A stretch of 64,000 nt of DNA from Gordonia amicalis NBRC 100051 = JCM 11271 (GTDB taxonomy: Bacteria > Actinomycetota > Actinomycetes > Mycobacteriales > Mycobacteriaceae), in assembly GCF_000332995.1 (NCBI RefSeq), contig NZ_BANS01000024.1:61870-125869 (forward strand), written 5' to 3'. The notes beneath the pieces are model-generated. The model had not been told where the DNA came from, did not search any database, and saw only the letters and a program-made list of their open reading frames with translations. Position numbers and translations under genes: made by a program. Of this stretch, positions 8,224-17,608 are shown piece by piece. Position 1 is the first letter of the stretch; each line of letters opens with the position of its first letter.

Positions 8224-8952
8224 GTGGCCAGACGTCCGCGTCCGGACGAGGGCAACACCGGCCGTGTCGCCCATTTCCTAGACCTGGCCCGCGAGACCAT
8301 CCCACCGATCCATCCGGCGGGTATCCCGTTCGTCGCCGCTCCCGCGGCGGTCGCGCTCCTCGGGCGCCGCCACCGCTGGATCGCTCGCCCCGCGGCCCTC
8401 ACCGCCGGCGCCTGTGCCGCCTTCTTCCGCCACCCCGGCCGTATCCCGCCGACCGAGCCGGGCGTGGTCGTCGCCCCCGCCGACGGCACGATCGCGCTGG
8501 TCGACGAGGCGGTGCCGCCCGCCGAATCGGGCCTGGGCACCGAGCCGCTGCCCCGCGTCTCGACCTTCCTGTCGATCTTCGACGTCCACGTGCAGCGTGT
8601 GCCCATCGCCGGTACGGTCACCGCGGTGACCCACACGCCCGGAGCATTCCTGTCCGCGGACCTGCCCGAGGCCAGCCGCGACAACGAGCGCACCACGATG
8701 ACCATCCGCACCACGGCGACCGGCGGAGGGGCGGGGCCGGACCTGGCGGTCGTCCAGATCGCCGGACTCGTCGCACGCCGGATCGTCTGCGATCCGGAGG
8801 TCGGCGACACGCTGCGTCTCGGCGACACCTACGGGCTGATCCGCTTCGGCTCCCGGGTCGACGTCTACTTCCCCGAGGGCACCACTCCCCGCGTCTCGGT
8901 GGGTCAGCGCGCCGTCGGCGGCGAGACCCCGTTCGCCTACCTGGATCTCTGA
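8224..8952 (+). CDS. psd: Phosphatidylserine decarboxylase proenzyme
   Basis: A 242-residue pyruvoyl enzyme that decarboxylates phosphatidylserine to phosphatidylethanolamine at the membrane. It is the short actinobacterial type. Two hydrophobic stretches lie near residues 30-70. The catalytic dyad region is A-P-A-D-G-T (Asp, about 86) and F-D-V-H-V-Q-R (His, about 123). Self-cleavage is expected at the Gly-Ser of I-R-F-G-S-R-V-D (about 214), where Ser becomes the pyruvoyl group. The GTG start at 8224 follows an excellent RBS (AGGAGGTAG). The next gene, pssA, makes its substrate, so the pair forms a two-step pathway. Confidence 0.93.
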   Translation: MARRPRPDEGNTGRVAHFLDLARETIPPIHPAGIPFVAAPAAVALLGRRHRWIARPAALTAGACAAFFRHPGRIPPTEPGVVVAPADGTIALVDEAVPPAESGLGTEPLPRVSTFLSIFDVHVQRVPIAGTVTAVTHTPGAFLSADLPEASRDNERTTMTIRTTATGGGAGPDLAVVQIAGLVARRIVCDPEVGDTLRLGDTYGLIRFGSRVDVYFPEGTTPRVSVGQRAVGGETPFAYLDL

Positions 8953-8964
8953 CCCGGCCCGCCC

Positions 8965-10122
8965 GTGAACCCCCCCGCAGCGAACTCCTCCGACGGCCAC
9001 TCCGGACTCCGGGCCGGTGGCCCCGGGATCCGCCGACCGACCCGACCCTCCACGACCCGCAACCCCACCGCGCGGTCGGCACGACGCCAGGCGCAGGCCC
9101 ACGCCCCGACACCGGCGGCGCCACGGGAACCCGAGCGGCGTCGCGTCCGCCGACAGGCGCAGGCCGGGCGCATCATCATCCCGTCGTCGCTGACGATCCT
9201 CGCGATCTGCGCCGGACTGACGGCGATGCGCGCGGCGACCACCGGTGACATCGACGCCGCCATGGGTCTGCTCGTGGCCGCGGCCTTCCTCGACGGCATC
9301 GACGGACGGGTCGCCCGGCTCATGGGCGCGACCAGCCGGATCGGCGCCGAGATCGACTCCCTGGCCGACGCGATCAACTTCGGCGTGGTGCCGGCGATGA
9401 TCGTCTACTTCCACCTGCTCGAGGGCCAGGATCTCGGTTGGGCGCTGGCGCTCGTCTACTGCTGCGCGGTCGTGCTGCGCCTGGCCCGCTTCAACACCCT
9501 GCTCGACGACGAGGAGGCACCCGGCTACACCAGGGACTTCTTCGTCGGCGTTCCGGCGCCCGCGGCCGCCATCGCCGCGCTGCTGCCGATCGGTCTCGCC
9601 CAGCAGTTCGGTGAGGGCTGGTGGACGTCGCTTCCCGCCGTCGGCGGCTGGCTGGTCCTGGTGGCCTTCCTCGCCGTCAGCCGGGTCCCGACCGCGTCGC
9701 TGAAGACCGCGTCGATCCCGCCCCGCGCGGTCGCCGGTCTCCTCGTCCTCGTCGCGGTCGGCGCGGCACTCCTGCTGACCTACCCGTACGTGCTGATGAT
9801 GATCGCGATCCTCGGTTACGCGATCCACATCCCGTTCGCGTGGCGCTCACGGCGCTGGGTCGCCTCCCGACCGGAGTACTGGGAGGAGAGGCCCGCCGAA
9901 CGTCGCGCACAGCGGAAGGCGTCGAAGACCGAGCCCGACGGCCGTCGACGACGCCCCGTCCTCAAGTCGCAGCGCCGGCTCGGCCTCAACCGTCCGACCG
10001 GCGCCCCGGCCATTGCTCACCAGCCCGCTGATCGCCCGACCGAGGACGACACCGCGGACCGGAACGCCGCGACCGCCGGCGCTGGACCGGTGGCCGCCGA
10101 AGCCGAAAGCGAGACCGAGTGA
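8965..10122 (+). CDS. pssA: CDP-diacylglycerol--serine O-phosphatidyltransferase
   Basis: A 385-residue membrane enzyme that condenses CDP-diacylglycerol and serine to phosphatidylserine. The CDP-alcohol phosphotransferase motif D-x2-D-G-x2-A-R-x8-G-x3-D-x3-D is complete (from F-L-D-G-I-D-G-R-V-A-R, about residues 110-135). Several membrane helices follow to about residue 290. It is roughly 100 residues longer than usual because of a basic, low-complexity N-terminus (about 65 residues) and a charged C-terminal tail (about 95 residues). The GTG at 8965 comes 12 bp after psd; a start just before the first helix is possible, because the early segment is Pro/Arg-rich. The end overlaps the ATPase gene by 4 bp (GTGA). 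Confidence 0.88.
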   Translation: MNPPAANSSDGHSGLRAGGPGIRRPTRPSTTRNPTARSARRQAQAHAPTPAAPREPERRRVRRQAQAGRIIIPSSLTILAICAGLTAMRAATTGDIDAAMGLLVAAAFLDGIDGRVARLMGATSRIGAEIDSLADAINFGVVPAMIVYFHLLEGQDLGWALALVYCCAVVLRLARFNTLLDDEEAPGYTRDFFVGVPAPAAAIAALLPIGLAQQFGEGWWTSLPAVGGWLVLVAFLAVSRVPTASLKTASIPPRAVAGLLVLVAVGAALLLTYPYVLMMIAILGYAIHIPFAWRSRRWVASRPEYWEERPAERRAQRKASKTEPDGRRRRPVLKSQRRLGLNRPTGAPAIAHQPADRPTEDDTADRNAATAGAGPVAAEAESETE

Positions 10123-12389
10123 GCTCACAGGTGTCCCTGACGCTGACCGCGCGGCTCAACACCTCCGCGGCCGAGGCCCGGCGCGGCATCATCCGGGTCC
10201 ATCCCGAGGTGCTGACCGCGCTGTCGCTGCGGGAATGGGACGCCGTGTCGATCACCGGCGCCCGCGTGACCGCCGCGGTGGTCGCGGCGACCGGCGCGGC
10301 GTCGCCGACCGGGATCGCGCTGCTCGACGAGATCCTCTTCTCCAACGCCGGGGTCAGAGAGAACGCCTCGGTGGTGCTGGCACCGGTGGTCGTGCACGGG
10401 GCGAGCCGGGTGATCGTGAACGGTTCGGTACTGGCCACCCAGTCGATCACCGAGTCCACGCTCCGGCGCGCGCTGCTCGGCAAGGTGCTGTCGGTCGGCG
10501 ACGCGGTGTCGTTGCTGCCGCGCGACCTCGGCCCCGAACTCGCCGCCACCGAGGCGACGCGCGCCCTGGCCCGGTCCGTCGGCATCACCTGGACCACCGA
10601 ACTGCTCACGGTCACCGGCACCGATCCCGGCTCCCCCGTCAGCGTCCAGACCAACACCGCGGTGTTGTGGTCGACGACCGCCGGCGTGGTACCCCCGCTC
10701 GGCGACGACCGCACCGGTTCACCGCGTCTTCCGGGCGCACTCGGCATCGTGCCCGAGGCGCAGGTCAGCGCACCCGCCCCGGCGACCGCGGCCGGCGTCG
10801 GCCGCCTCCCGGTGGAGGAGCCGGACGTCCCGGTCCGGCCGGTGTCCGAGCTGGTCGGCGTCGATTCCCAGATCACCAAGCTCACCGAATGGCTGGCGAT
10901 CACGCTCGACGAGCCCGACGTGCTGCGCACCCTGGGAGCCGCACCCCGCCTCGGTGTCCTGGTGACCGGGCCGGCCGGCGGCGGCAAGGCGACAGTGGTG
11001 CGGTCGGTCTGCGCGAAACGCACACTCGTCACCGTCGACGGCCCGACGACCGGCGCGACCGAACCCAACACCCGCCTGCGCACGGTCTCCGACGCCGTCG
11101 CCCGGGCCCGCGCGACCGGTGGGGTCCTGCTCATCACCGACGTCGACGCCCTGTTGCCGTCCGAACCCGAGCCGGTCGCCACCCTCATCCTCGACGAGTT
11201 GCGGTCGGGCATCGCCGACGGTCGCATCGCACTCGTCGCGACCACGGCCGAGCCGGTCCGCCTCGACTCGCGCCTTCGCGATCCGTCGTTGTGCGACCGC
11301 GAACTGATCATCGGCCTACCCGACGCCGCGACGCGGGCGCGGCTGATGTCGGCGATCCTGTCGACGGTTCCGACCGAGGGCGACCTGGACCTCGACTCGG
11401 TGGCCGCACGCACGCCCGGCTTCGTCGCCGGCGACCTCGCCGCGCTCACCCGGGAGGCCGCGCTGCGCGCCGCCACCCGTGCCAGCAACACCAGGTCCGA
11501 ACCGGCACTCCGCACCGAGGACCTGGTGGGCGCGCTCGACGTGATCCGCCCGGTCTCACGGTCGGATTCACCCGAGGTGGCCCTGGGTTCGATCACGCTC
11601 GCCGACGTCGGCGACATGGTCGAGACCAAGCAGGCCCTGACCGAGGCCGTGCTGTGGCCGTTGCAGCACCCCGACACCTTCGCCCGTCTCGGCGTCGACC
11701 CGCCGCGCGGTGTGCTGCTCTTCGGCCCGCCCGGCTGCGGCAAGACCTTCGTCGTGCGGGCGCTCGCCGCGTCCGGCCAGTTGTCGGTGCACACCGTCAA
11801 AGGTGCTGAGCTGATGGACAAGTGGGTCGGCTCGTCGGAGAAGGCGGTCCGTGACCTCTTCGCCCGCGCACGGGAATCGGCGCCGTCGCTGATCTTCCTC
11901 GACGAGGTCGACGCCCTCGCTCCCCGCCGCGGACAGTCCACCGACTCCGGGGTCGGCGACCGCGTGGTGGCCTCGCTGCTCACCGAACTCGACGGGGTCG
12001 AACCGCTGCAGGACGTGGTCGTGCTCGGCGCCACCAACCGGCCCGATCTCATCGATCCCGCTCTGCTGCGGCCCGGACGCCTCGAACGACTGGTCTTCGT
12101 ACCGCCGCCGGATGCCGCCGCCCGCGGTGACATCCTGCGCGCCAGCGGCCGCGACGTCCCGCTCGACGACATCGACCTCGACGAACTCGCGGCCGACCTC
12201 GACGGCTATTCCGCCGCAGATTGTTCGGCGCTCCTGCGCGAAGCCGCCCTGTCGGCGATGCGCCGGGACATCAACGCCGCCGCGGTCACCGCCGACGATG
12301 TCACCGAGGCCCGGCGACGGGTCCGCCCCTCCCTCGACCCGGTCCAGGTGGAGGAGCTCAGGGCGTACGCCGAGCGCCGCCTGGACTGA
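10119..12389 (+). CDS. Two-domain AAA+ ATPase, CDC48/p97-like (Rv0435c type)
   Basis: A 756-residue protein with an N-terminal double-psi-barrel-like domain (to about 240) and two AAA domains. The second has intact Walker A (G-P-P-G-C-G-K-T, about 538), Walker B (L-I-F-L-D-E-V-D, about 594) and second region of homology (G-A-T-N-R-P-D-L-I-D, about 640). The first is degenerate: Walker A reads G-P-A-G-G-G-K-A and Walker B I-T-D-V-D, lacking the Thr/Ser and the catalytic Glu, so it may bind but should not hydrolyse ATP well. The family unfolds protein substrates as hexamers. It overlaps pssA by 4 bp, and the same gene order occurs in M. tuberculosis (Rv0435c after pssA). Confidence 0.88.
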   Translation: MSSQVSLTLTARLNTSAAEARRGIIRVHPEVLTALSLREWDAVSITGARVTAAVVAATGAASPTGIALLDEILFSNAGVRENASVVLAPVVVHGASRVIVNGSVLATQSITESTLRRALLGKVLSVGDAVSLLPRDLGPELAATEATRALARSVGITWTTELLTVTGTDPGSPVSVQTNTAVLWSTTAGVVPPLGDDRTGSPRLPGALGIVPEAQVSAPAPATAAGVGRLPVEEPDVPVRPVSELVGVDSQITKLTEWLAITLDEPDVLRTLGAAPRLGVLVTGPAGGGKATVVRSVCAKRTLVTVDGPTTGATEPNTRLRTVSDAVARARATGGVLLITDVDALLPSEPEPVATLILDELRSGIADGRIALVATTAEPVRLDSRLRDPSLCDRELIIGLPDAATRARLMSAILSTVPTEGDLDLDSVAARTPGFVAGDLAALTREAALRAATRASNTRSEPALRTEDLVGALDVIRPVSRSDSPEVALGSITLADVGDMVETKQALTEAVLWPLQHPDTFARLGVDPPRGVLLFGPPGCGKTFVVRALAASGQLSVHTVKGAELMDKWVGSSEKAVRDLFARARESAPSLIFLDEVDALAPRRGQSTDSGVGDRVVASLLTELDGVEPLQDVVVLGATNRPDLIDPALLRPGRLERLVFVPPPDAAARGDILRASGRDVPLDDIDLDELAADLDGYSAADCSALLREAALSAMRRDINAAAVTADDVTEARRRVRPSLDPVQVEELRAYAERRLD

Positions 12390-12452
12390 CCGGAGAGAAT
12401 CGCCCCCACCACATGGACGATCGGTCACGCAGAAACTACTGTGGTTAGGTCA

Positions 12453-12466
12453 GATGCGGGCGCGCA
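12453..12466. promoter_or_regulatory. Short palindrome upstream of TetR gene
   Basis: ATGCG-GGCG-CGCAT, 41 bp before the TetR start codon; a candidate autoregulatory operator. The arms are only 5 bp, so chance is possible in this GC-rich DNA. Confidence 0.3.
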
Positions 12467-12506
12467 TAAGGTGTGCCGCACTTTGTGACGCGCTGAGAGG
12501 GGAACA

Positions 12507-13160
12507 ATGGCACGGCCGTCCAAGCCGTTGATCAGTCGCGATGCCGCCGTGATGGCATCGATCGAGATCATCGACTCCGAAGGGCTCGACGCCTTCAGCC
12601 TCCCCAAACTCGCCAAGCATCTCGGGGTCCGCGCGCCGTCGTTGTACCACCACTTCGACGACAAGAACGAGATCCTCACCGAGGTCGCCCGGTACATCGC
12701 CGGCACCGCGGTGCGCCGGCCCCGGATGAAACCCGGACCGGACTGGCCGGAGTTCTTCGTGAACCTGGCCCTGAACTTCCGGCAGTCGATCCTCCGTCAT
12801 CGCAATGCCGCACCGGTTCTGCTGCAGCACCTGCCCCGCGACCTGTTCACCGCCACCTACGAGGACACCGCCGAGTTCCTGCTGGAGTCAGGAGTCCCCG
12901 TCGACCTGCATGTCCGCATCCTCGACGGCATGGAGACGCTGTCCATCGGCGCGGTACTCATGGAGGCGATGCGGCCGCCGCGACCGCGCTCGGCGATCTT
13001 CCCCAACGTGTCGGCCGATTCGCAACCGCTTCTCGCCGAGGCGTTGTCGAAGAACGAACTGACCCAGAAGCAGCTGTTCGAGGCGATGATGCGGAGCTTC
13101 CTGCACGGCATCATCCGGGATCACGACCTCCCGGCCGCGGACGAGGTCGCAGCGGGCTGA
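12507..13160 (+). CDS. TetR-family transcriptional regulator (TetR_C-like)
   Basis: A 217-residue repressor whose helix-turn-helix lies at about residues 30-55 (F-S-L-P-K-L-A-K-H-L-G-V-R followed by S-L-Y-H-H-F-D-D-K). The long C-terminal domain resembles the tetracycline-repressor class rather than the short QacR-like class. The RBS GAGGGG precedes the ATG by about 6 bp. It converges on the reductase gene at 13191 and stands apart from the ATPase gene upstream, so it marks the left edge of the accessory region. Its target is unknown; the nearest candidates are its own promoter and the operon that ends beside it. Confidence 0.8.
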   Translation: MARPSKPLISRDAAVMASIEIIDSEGLDAFSLPKLAKHLGVRAPSLYHHFDDKNEILTEVARYIAGTAVRRPRMKPGPDWPEFFVNLALNFRQSILRHRNAAPVLLQHLPRDLFTATYEDTAEFLLESGVPVDLHVRILDGMETLSIGAVLMEAMRPPRPRSAIFPNVSADSQPLLAEALSKNELTQKQLFEAMMRSFLHGIIRDHDLPAADEVAAG

Positions 13161-13190
13161 CGATGGGCGCGCTCGGACGGTCCTTTCGGG

Positions 13191-14168
13191 TCAGAGATCC
13201 AGAACCAGCCGCGCCGAGCAGCTGCGCGAGACGCAGACCATCATGCAGTCGTTCGCGGCCTGCTCGTCGTCGTCGAGCACCGAATCCCGGTGGTCCGGAA
13301 CGCCGTCGAGGACGGTCTGTTCGCATGTTCCGCAGGTGCCCTCGCGGCAGGAGAAGTCGACCTCCACGCCATCGCGGAGGAGCGCGTCGAGGACCGTCTC
13401 GTCCGCTCCGACGGTCACCGTCCGTCCGCTTCGGTGGAGGACCACCTCGAACGCATCGCCGGGTGAATCCGATTCGGACGGAACGGACTTCGGCGAAAAC
13501 CGCTCCAGGTGTAGTTCGACGCCGCGGGACCGGCACTTCTCTTCGAGAGCCGCCAGCAACGGTTCGGGTCCGCAGCAGTAGACGGCAGTACCCGGACTCA
13601 CGGCGTCGAGTGCCGCGTCGAGGTCGAGCAGTCCGTGCTCGTCCTGCGGCCTCACCTGCACCCGATCCGAATACTCTTGTGCCAGAACATCCGCGAACGC
13701 CATCCCCGCCGCCGTCCGGCCACCGTAGAGCAGGGTCCACTCGGCACCGCACCCGTCGACCTCGGCGATCATCGGCTTCAGCGGGGTGATACCGATTCCG
13801 CCGGCGACGAACAGGTAGGCCGGTGCGTCGACGAGCGGGAAGTTGTTCCGCGGCCCCTTGACCGCGATCAGGTCGCCGACCGCCACGTCATCGTGCACGC
13901 TCTGCGACCCACCGCGCCCCTCCGGTTCGCGCAGGACCGCCACCCGGAGATGACGCCGGTCGGTGACCGCACCGCACAGGGAGTACTGGCGGATCAGGTT
14001 CTGCCCGAGCACCAGATCGAGGTGCGCGCCCGGCGACCACGCCGGGAGGTCGCCGCCGTCGGGGTCGGCGAGGACGAGCGATACGACCCCTTCGGCCGCA
14101 ACCTCTTTCGCGACGACGCGCAGCTTGTGATGGTCGAGCACGCCGACGCCGGTCAGGTTGTCGTTCAT
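13191..14168 (-). CDS. Oxygenase reductase, phthalate dioxygenase reductase/VanB type
   Basis: A 325-residue electron-transfer flavoprotein with three domains in the PDR order: flavin binding (R-Q-Y-S-L-C, about residues 56-61), NAD binding (F-V-A-G-G-I-G-I-T-P, about 114-123; Y-C-C-G-P, about 197) and a C-terminal plant-type [2Fe-2S] ferredoxin with C-R-E-G-T-C-G-T-C (about 275-283) and a fourth Cys near residue 312. It passes electrons from NADH to a Rieske-type or other terminal oxygenase. No oxygenase alpha subunit is in the window, so its partner is elsewhere or lost. It is the last gene of the leftward operon, 31 bp after the GNAT gene. Confidence 0.87.
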   Translation of the reverse strand: MNDNLTGVGVLDHHKLRVVAKEVAAEGVVSLVLADPDGGDLPAWSPGAHLDLVLGQNLIRQYSLCGAVTDRRHLRVAVLREPEGRGGSQSVHDDVAVGDLIAVKGPRNNFPLVDAPAYLFVAGGIGITPLKPMIAEVDGCGAEWTLLYGGRTAAGMAFADVLAQEYSDRVQVRPQDEHGLLDLDAALDAVSPGTAVYCCGPEPLLAALEEKCRSRGVELHLERFSPKSVPSESDSPGDAFEVVLHRSGRTVTVGADETVLDALLRDGVEVDFSCREGTCGTCEQTVLDGVPDHRDSVLDDDEQAANDCMMVCVSRSCSARLVLDL

Positions 14169-14199
14169 CTAGGGCCTTCTCACATGTCGTGACGTCGTG

Positions 14200-15186
14200 T
14201 CAGCGGAATGCCGGTGGCGGACTCGCGCTCTCGCCGACCTGGTAGCAGGAGTGCACGTCCTCTTGCTCGTAGCCGAGCAGACGACACATCCGGACCGCGC
14301 CCGTGTCCTCCGGATCGATTCGCAACGTGGACAGCTGGACGTCGGCGTCGATCTGGTGCCAGAGCGCACCGAGCAGGAGCGCGGTGCCCACGCCCTCGCC
14401 GCGCGCGGCGGCCGAGAGGACCAGCGCGTGGACCGGCGCAGACCTGAGGTCGAGGTGACGGCGGTGGTCGATCGAGAACCACACGAAGCCCAGTACGTCT
14501 CCGTCCGCGTTCCGTGCATCGGCGATCAACCTGCCGCCGAGCCGCAGCTCGTCGGTGATGCGATCACGGTGCCGCGGTGCGAGTTCGGCGGATTCGAGGA
14601 CATCGGCGAGCACCGGGTCGTCGGCCGTGAGTTCCCGCGGCTCGGTGAGGGTGACCCCGGCCGGGACCACCGGCTTGTCCAGCGGCAGCGCGAACGGCCC
14701 GGTCAGGTGCCGCACCAGGGTCCACTGCCGGCTGACCGCCGGGACACCGAACCGCCGGGTCAGGCGCCCCGAAGCGGGATGCGTCGAATATGCCCAGCAC
14801 CGAAGTGCGGTGGCGCCGGTGTGATCCCAGCCGTCCGGGCCGGCCGTGTCGAGACCCATCTCCTCGACGAGCAGGGTCGTGATACCGCGCGACCGGTAGT
14901 CCGGATGAACCACACAGGAGACGGTCCCCAACCCGTCCGCGTCGACCGTGAGGTGCAGGTACGCCACGATCACCATCGGGACGTCCTCGAGCGGGCTGAG
15001 ATCGCGACGTGCCTTGATGGGCAGGTGCGCAACGGTGCGGGTACCGTCACCGACCTCCCTCACCAACGCGGGGTCGATGTGTGAGAACCCGGCCTCGTCG
15101 TCGTATTCGGCTGCGGTGGTGACGAGTTCGATCACTTCGTCGAGTTCGTCGCCCTCGAGGCGAGGACGCCATTCATAGGTGATCAT
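14200..15186 (-). CDS. Tandem-GNAT N-acetyltransferase (MshD-like architecture)
   Basis: A 328-residue protein with two GNAT folds. The acetyl-CoA loop of the N-terminal half is V-V-H-P-D-Y-R-S-R-G-I-T-T (about residues 91-103); the C-terminal half has A-L-V-L-S-A-A-A-R-G-E-G-V-G-T (about 250-264). Length and layout match mycothiol synthase MshD (about 300-320 aa), but the catabolic context and divergent sequence argue against the housekeeping enzyme. It may acetylate an intermediate or a detoxified amine; this is unknown. The start codon overlaps the stop of the CoA-transferase gene (ATGA), so the two are translationally coupled. Confidence 0.72.
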   Translation of the reverse strand: MITYEWRPRLEGDELDEVIELVTTAAEYDDEAGFSHIDPALVREVGDGTRTVAHLPIKARRDLSPLEDVPMVIVAYLHLTVDADGLGTVSCVVHPDYRSRGITTLLVEEMGLDTAGPDGWDHTGATALRCWAYSTHPASGRLTRRFGVPAVSRQWTLVRHLTGPFALPLDKPVVPAGVTLTEPRELTADDPVLADVLESAELAPRHRDRITDELRLGGRLIADARNADGDVLGFVWFSIDHRRHLDLRSAPVHALVLSAAARGEGVGTALLLGALWHQIDADVQLSTLRIDPEDTGAVRMCRLLGYEQEDVHSCYQVGESASPPPAFR

Positions 15187-17583
15187 CGTGCACTCTCCTC
15201 GAGTGGCTGGAGCACTCCGTCGGCGACGAGCCTGCTGTACCCGGCCTCGTCGAGGCCCAGCAGCTCCACGGCGATCTCGTGCGTGTCGGCGCCGGGCAGA
15301 GGGGCCGGCCGTAGGGGCGCGTCGGCAATCGAGGTGAACCGCGCGACGCGCACCGCGGTGGGCAGGGGCGCCGGGAGCAGCGGATGCTCGAGTTGGGTGT
15401 AGGCCTCACGCGCCGACAGGTGCGGGTCGGTCAGCAGTTCGGGAAGCCGGACCATCGCCCCGGCGGGTACGCCGGCCTCCTGCAGGGCGGTCATCGCCTC
15501 GGTCGGCGTCCGCTCCGACAGCCATTCGGTCAGCACCTTGTCCGCCTCGTCGCGGTTCTCGATCCGCTTGGCCACGCCGTCGAATCGGGGGTCGCCGGCG
15601 AGATCGTCGCGGCCGATGAGGTGAGTGAGGTTGCGCCAGTCCTGATCATCGCGGACGGCGACCACGCACCACTCGTCGTCACCGGCACACGGGTACACGC
15701 CCGCGGGCGCGGCGAACGGGTCGGTGTTGCCCACCGCCGACACCGATCCCGGCGCCAGCGATTCGCGGACGAGTTGCCCGCCGAGCGCGACGAGAGCGGC
15801 GTCGGCCTGCGCCACCTCGATCTCGGCACCGCGACCGTGCGACAGTCGGGCGATCAGCGCGGCGAGTACGGCCACCGCCGCGACCTGGCCGCCGATGTGG
15901 TCGGGGTAGACGGTCGAGCCGTCGCTCAGGCCGGTGTCGGCGTCGGAGTATCGCCACAGTGCGGAGACCCCGCAGGCCGCGCGCACGAGTGGCCCGTACC
16001 CGAGTCGGTTGTTCCACGGACCGGTGCTGCCGAAGGCGCTGCCGTCGGAGACGATGATGCGCGGATTGATCTTGCGCAGTTCGTCGTAGCCGATCCCCAT
16101 CGAGTCGAGGGTTCCGGGCTTGAAGTTGGCCAGGACCACGTCGGCTTCGGCGGCCAGCTGCCGGAACACTTCCCGGCCTTCGTCGGTGCGGAGGTTGACG
16201 CCCAGCGAGCGGCGGTTGCGATGTCCCCACGCCACGGATGCGGCGAGCGAAGCGCCCCTCTTCGACTGGCGGAGACCGTCCGGGAAGTCGCGGTTCTCGA
16301 CCTTGATCACGTCCGCGCCGTGGTCGGCGAACTGGCGACCGAGTTCGGCGCCGAAGACGACCACACCGAGGTCGAGCACACGCAGCCCCGTGAACGGATG
16401 GGGCCCCGCCACGCCCGCGTCGGGGATCGACTCGTGGAGATCGTTTGTCCCGGACCAGAAGTCGGCCGCTTCGTCGAGCGACTGCGCGCCGTGCCGGAAG
16501 CCTGCGCGCTGTCGGTCGAACTTGACGTAACCCGACGGAATGCGCGCTTCGACACCCGGGGCGATCTCGACGTCGACGAGGGTGCCGGAAGCCGCGAAGT
16601 GGTCGTTGGTGAGCACCTCCGAGGGACGCAGCACGCCCCCGATCGGAATCCCGCGCGCGGCACCCTCGGCGACCAGTTCGTCGCGCGTGCGCCCGGCGAA
16701 GAGCTCTTCGATGAGTGGATGCAGCCGGTCGGCCGCGGCGAAGCGCGCCGGAATCGTGTCGTAGGCGGGGTCGGCGAACTCCTCGGGCTCGCCGAGCCAG
16801 GCGAACATCGCGCGCCACTGCCGCTTGGCCAGCAGGCAGATTCGCACCTGTCCGTCCGCACACCGCAGGACCGGATAGAAATTAATTCGCCGCATCGGGA
16901 CGCCCACGCGGGAAGTCGTCACGACGACCGGCCGCGGCGGACCCCTGCACGCCGAAGCCGGGATCGAAGCCGTGGACCACCGACTCGAATGCCGAGATGT
17001 CCACGAGTTGTCCGCTGCCGGTCCGGAGTCGGTCGTAGTAGGCCAGCAACGCCGACCATGCGGCGTGCACCCCCACCGACTGCTCGACGAGGCCGGCCGG
17101 CGGCAGAAGCGGTTCACGGCCCGGTTCGCCGGATCGGGACAGCACCCCGCTCATCGCGTAGATCACGGATTCGGTCGCGGCCCAGTCCCGGTACGGACCG
17201 GTCTGACCGAACCCGCTGATCGAGACGGCGACGAGTCCGGGGGCCATGGCCAGGAGGTCTGCGGCGCCCAACCCCGTACCTGTCGGCAGCCCGTTCGGCG
17301 TGCTCTCCACCAGGATGTCGGCGGCGGCAACCTGATCCAGGAAACGAGTCCGGTCCGGTCCGGAGTCCAGATCCAGGACGACGACCCGCTTGTTCGCGTT
17401 GTTCAATGCGAACGGGATGCTGATCCCGGATTCGACCGGCTGGGACCGGCGTGAGGCCGAACCACCGGGCCGCTCCACGCGGACCACCTCGGCGCCCAGG
17501 TCGGCGAGAAACCGGCCGCACGACTCACCGAGGCCGTCGGTCACGTCGACGACCCGTACACCGGTTAGGGGCAGATCCGTCAT
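15183..17583 (-). pseudogene. Double-domain CaiB/BaiF CoA-transferase, frameshifted
   Basis: Two overlapping reading frames together encode a tandem class III CoA-transferase of about 798 residues, like M. tuberculosis Rv1866 (about 778 aa, from memory). The first half (17583 to about 16885) starts M-T-D-L-P-L-T-G-V-R-V-V-D and contains G-F-G-Q-T-G-P-Y-R-D-W. It ends at a TAA at 16882-16884. The second half continues in another frame as F-Y-P-V-L-R-C-A-D-G-Q-V-R and includes a second G-L-R-V-L-D-L-G-V-V-V-F-G. The break coincides with a tandem AATT duplication at 16880-16887. Removing one copy restores a single frame (A-A-N-F-Y-P-V-L). The family transfers CoA between acids, so loss would block activation of a carboxylic intermediate. 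It is a pseudogene or a sequencing error. Confidence 0.85.
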
Positions 17584-17608
17584 GTCACTCCTGTTGCAGC
17601 TCAGTCGA

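Noticed and set aside
14200..15186. Mycothiol synthase mshD
   Set aside because: The double GNAT layout fits, but the catabolic operon context and lack of clear MshD-specific sequence make a housekeeping call unsafe.
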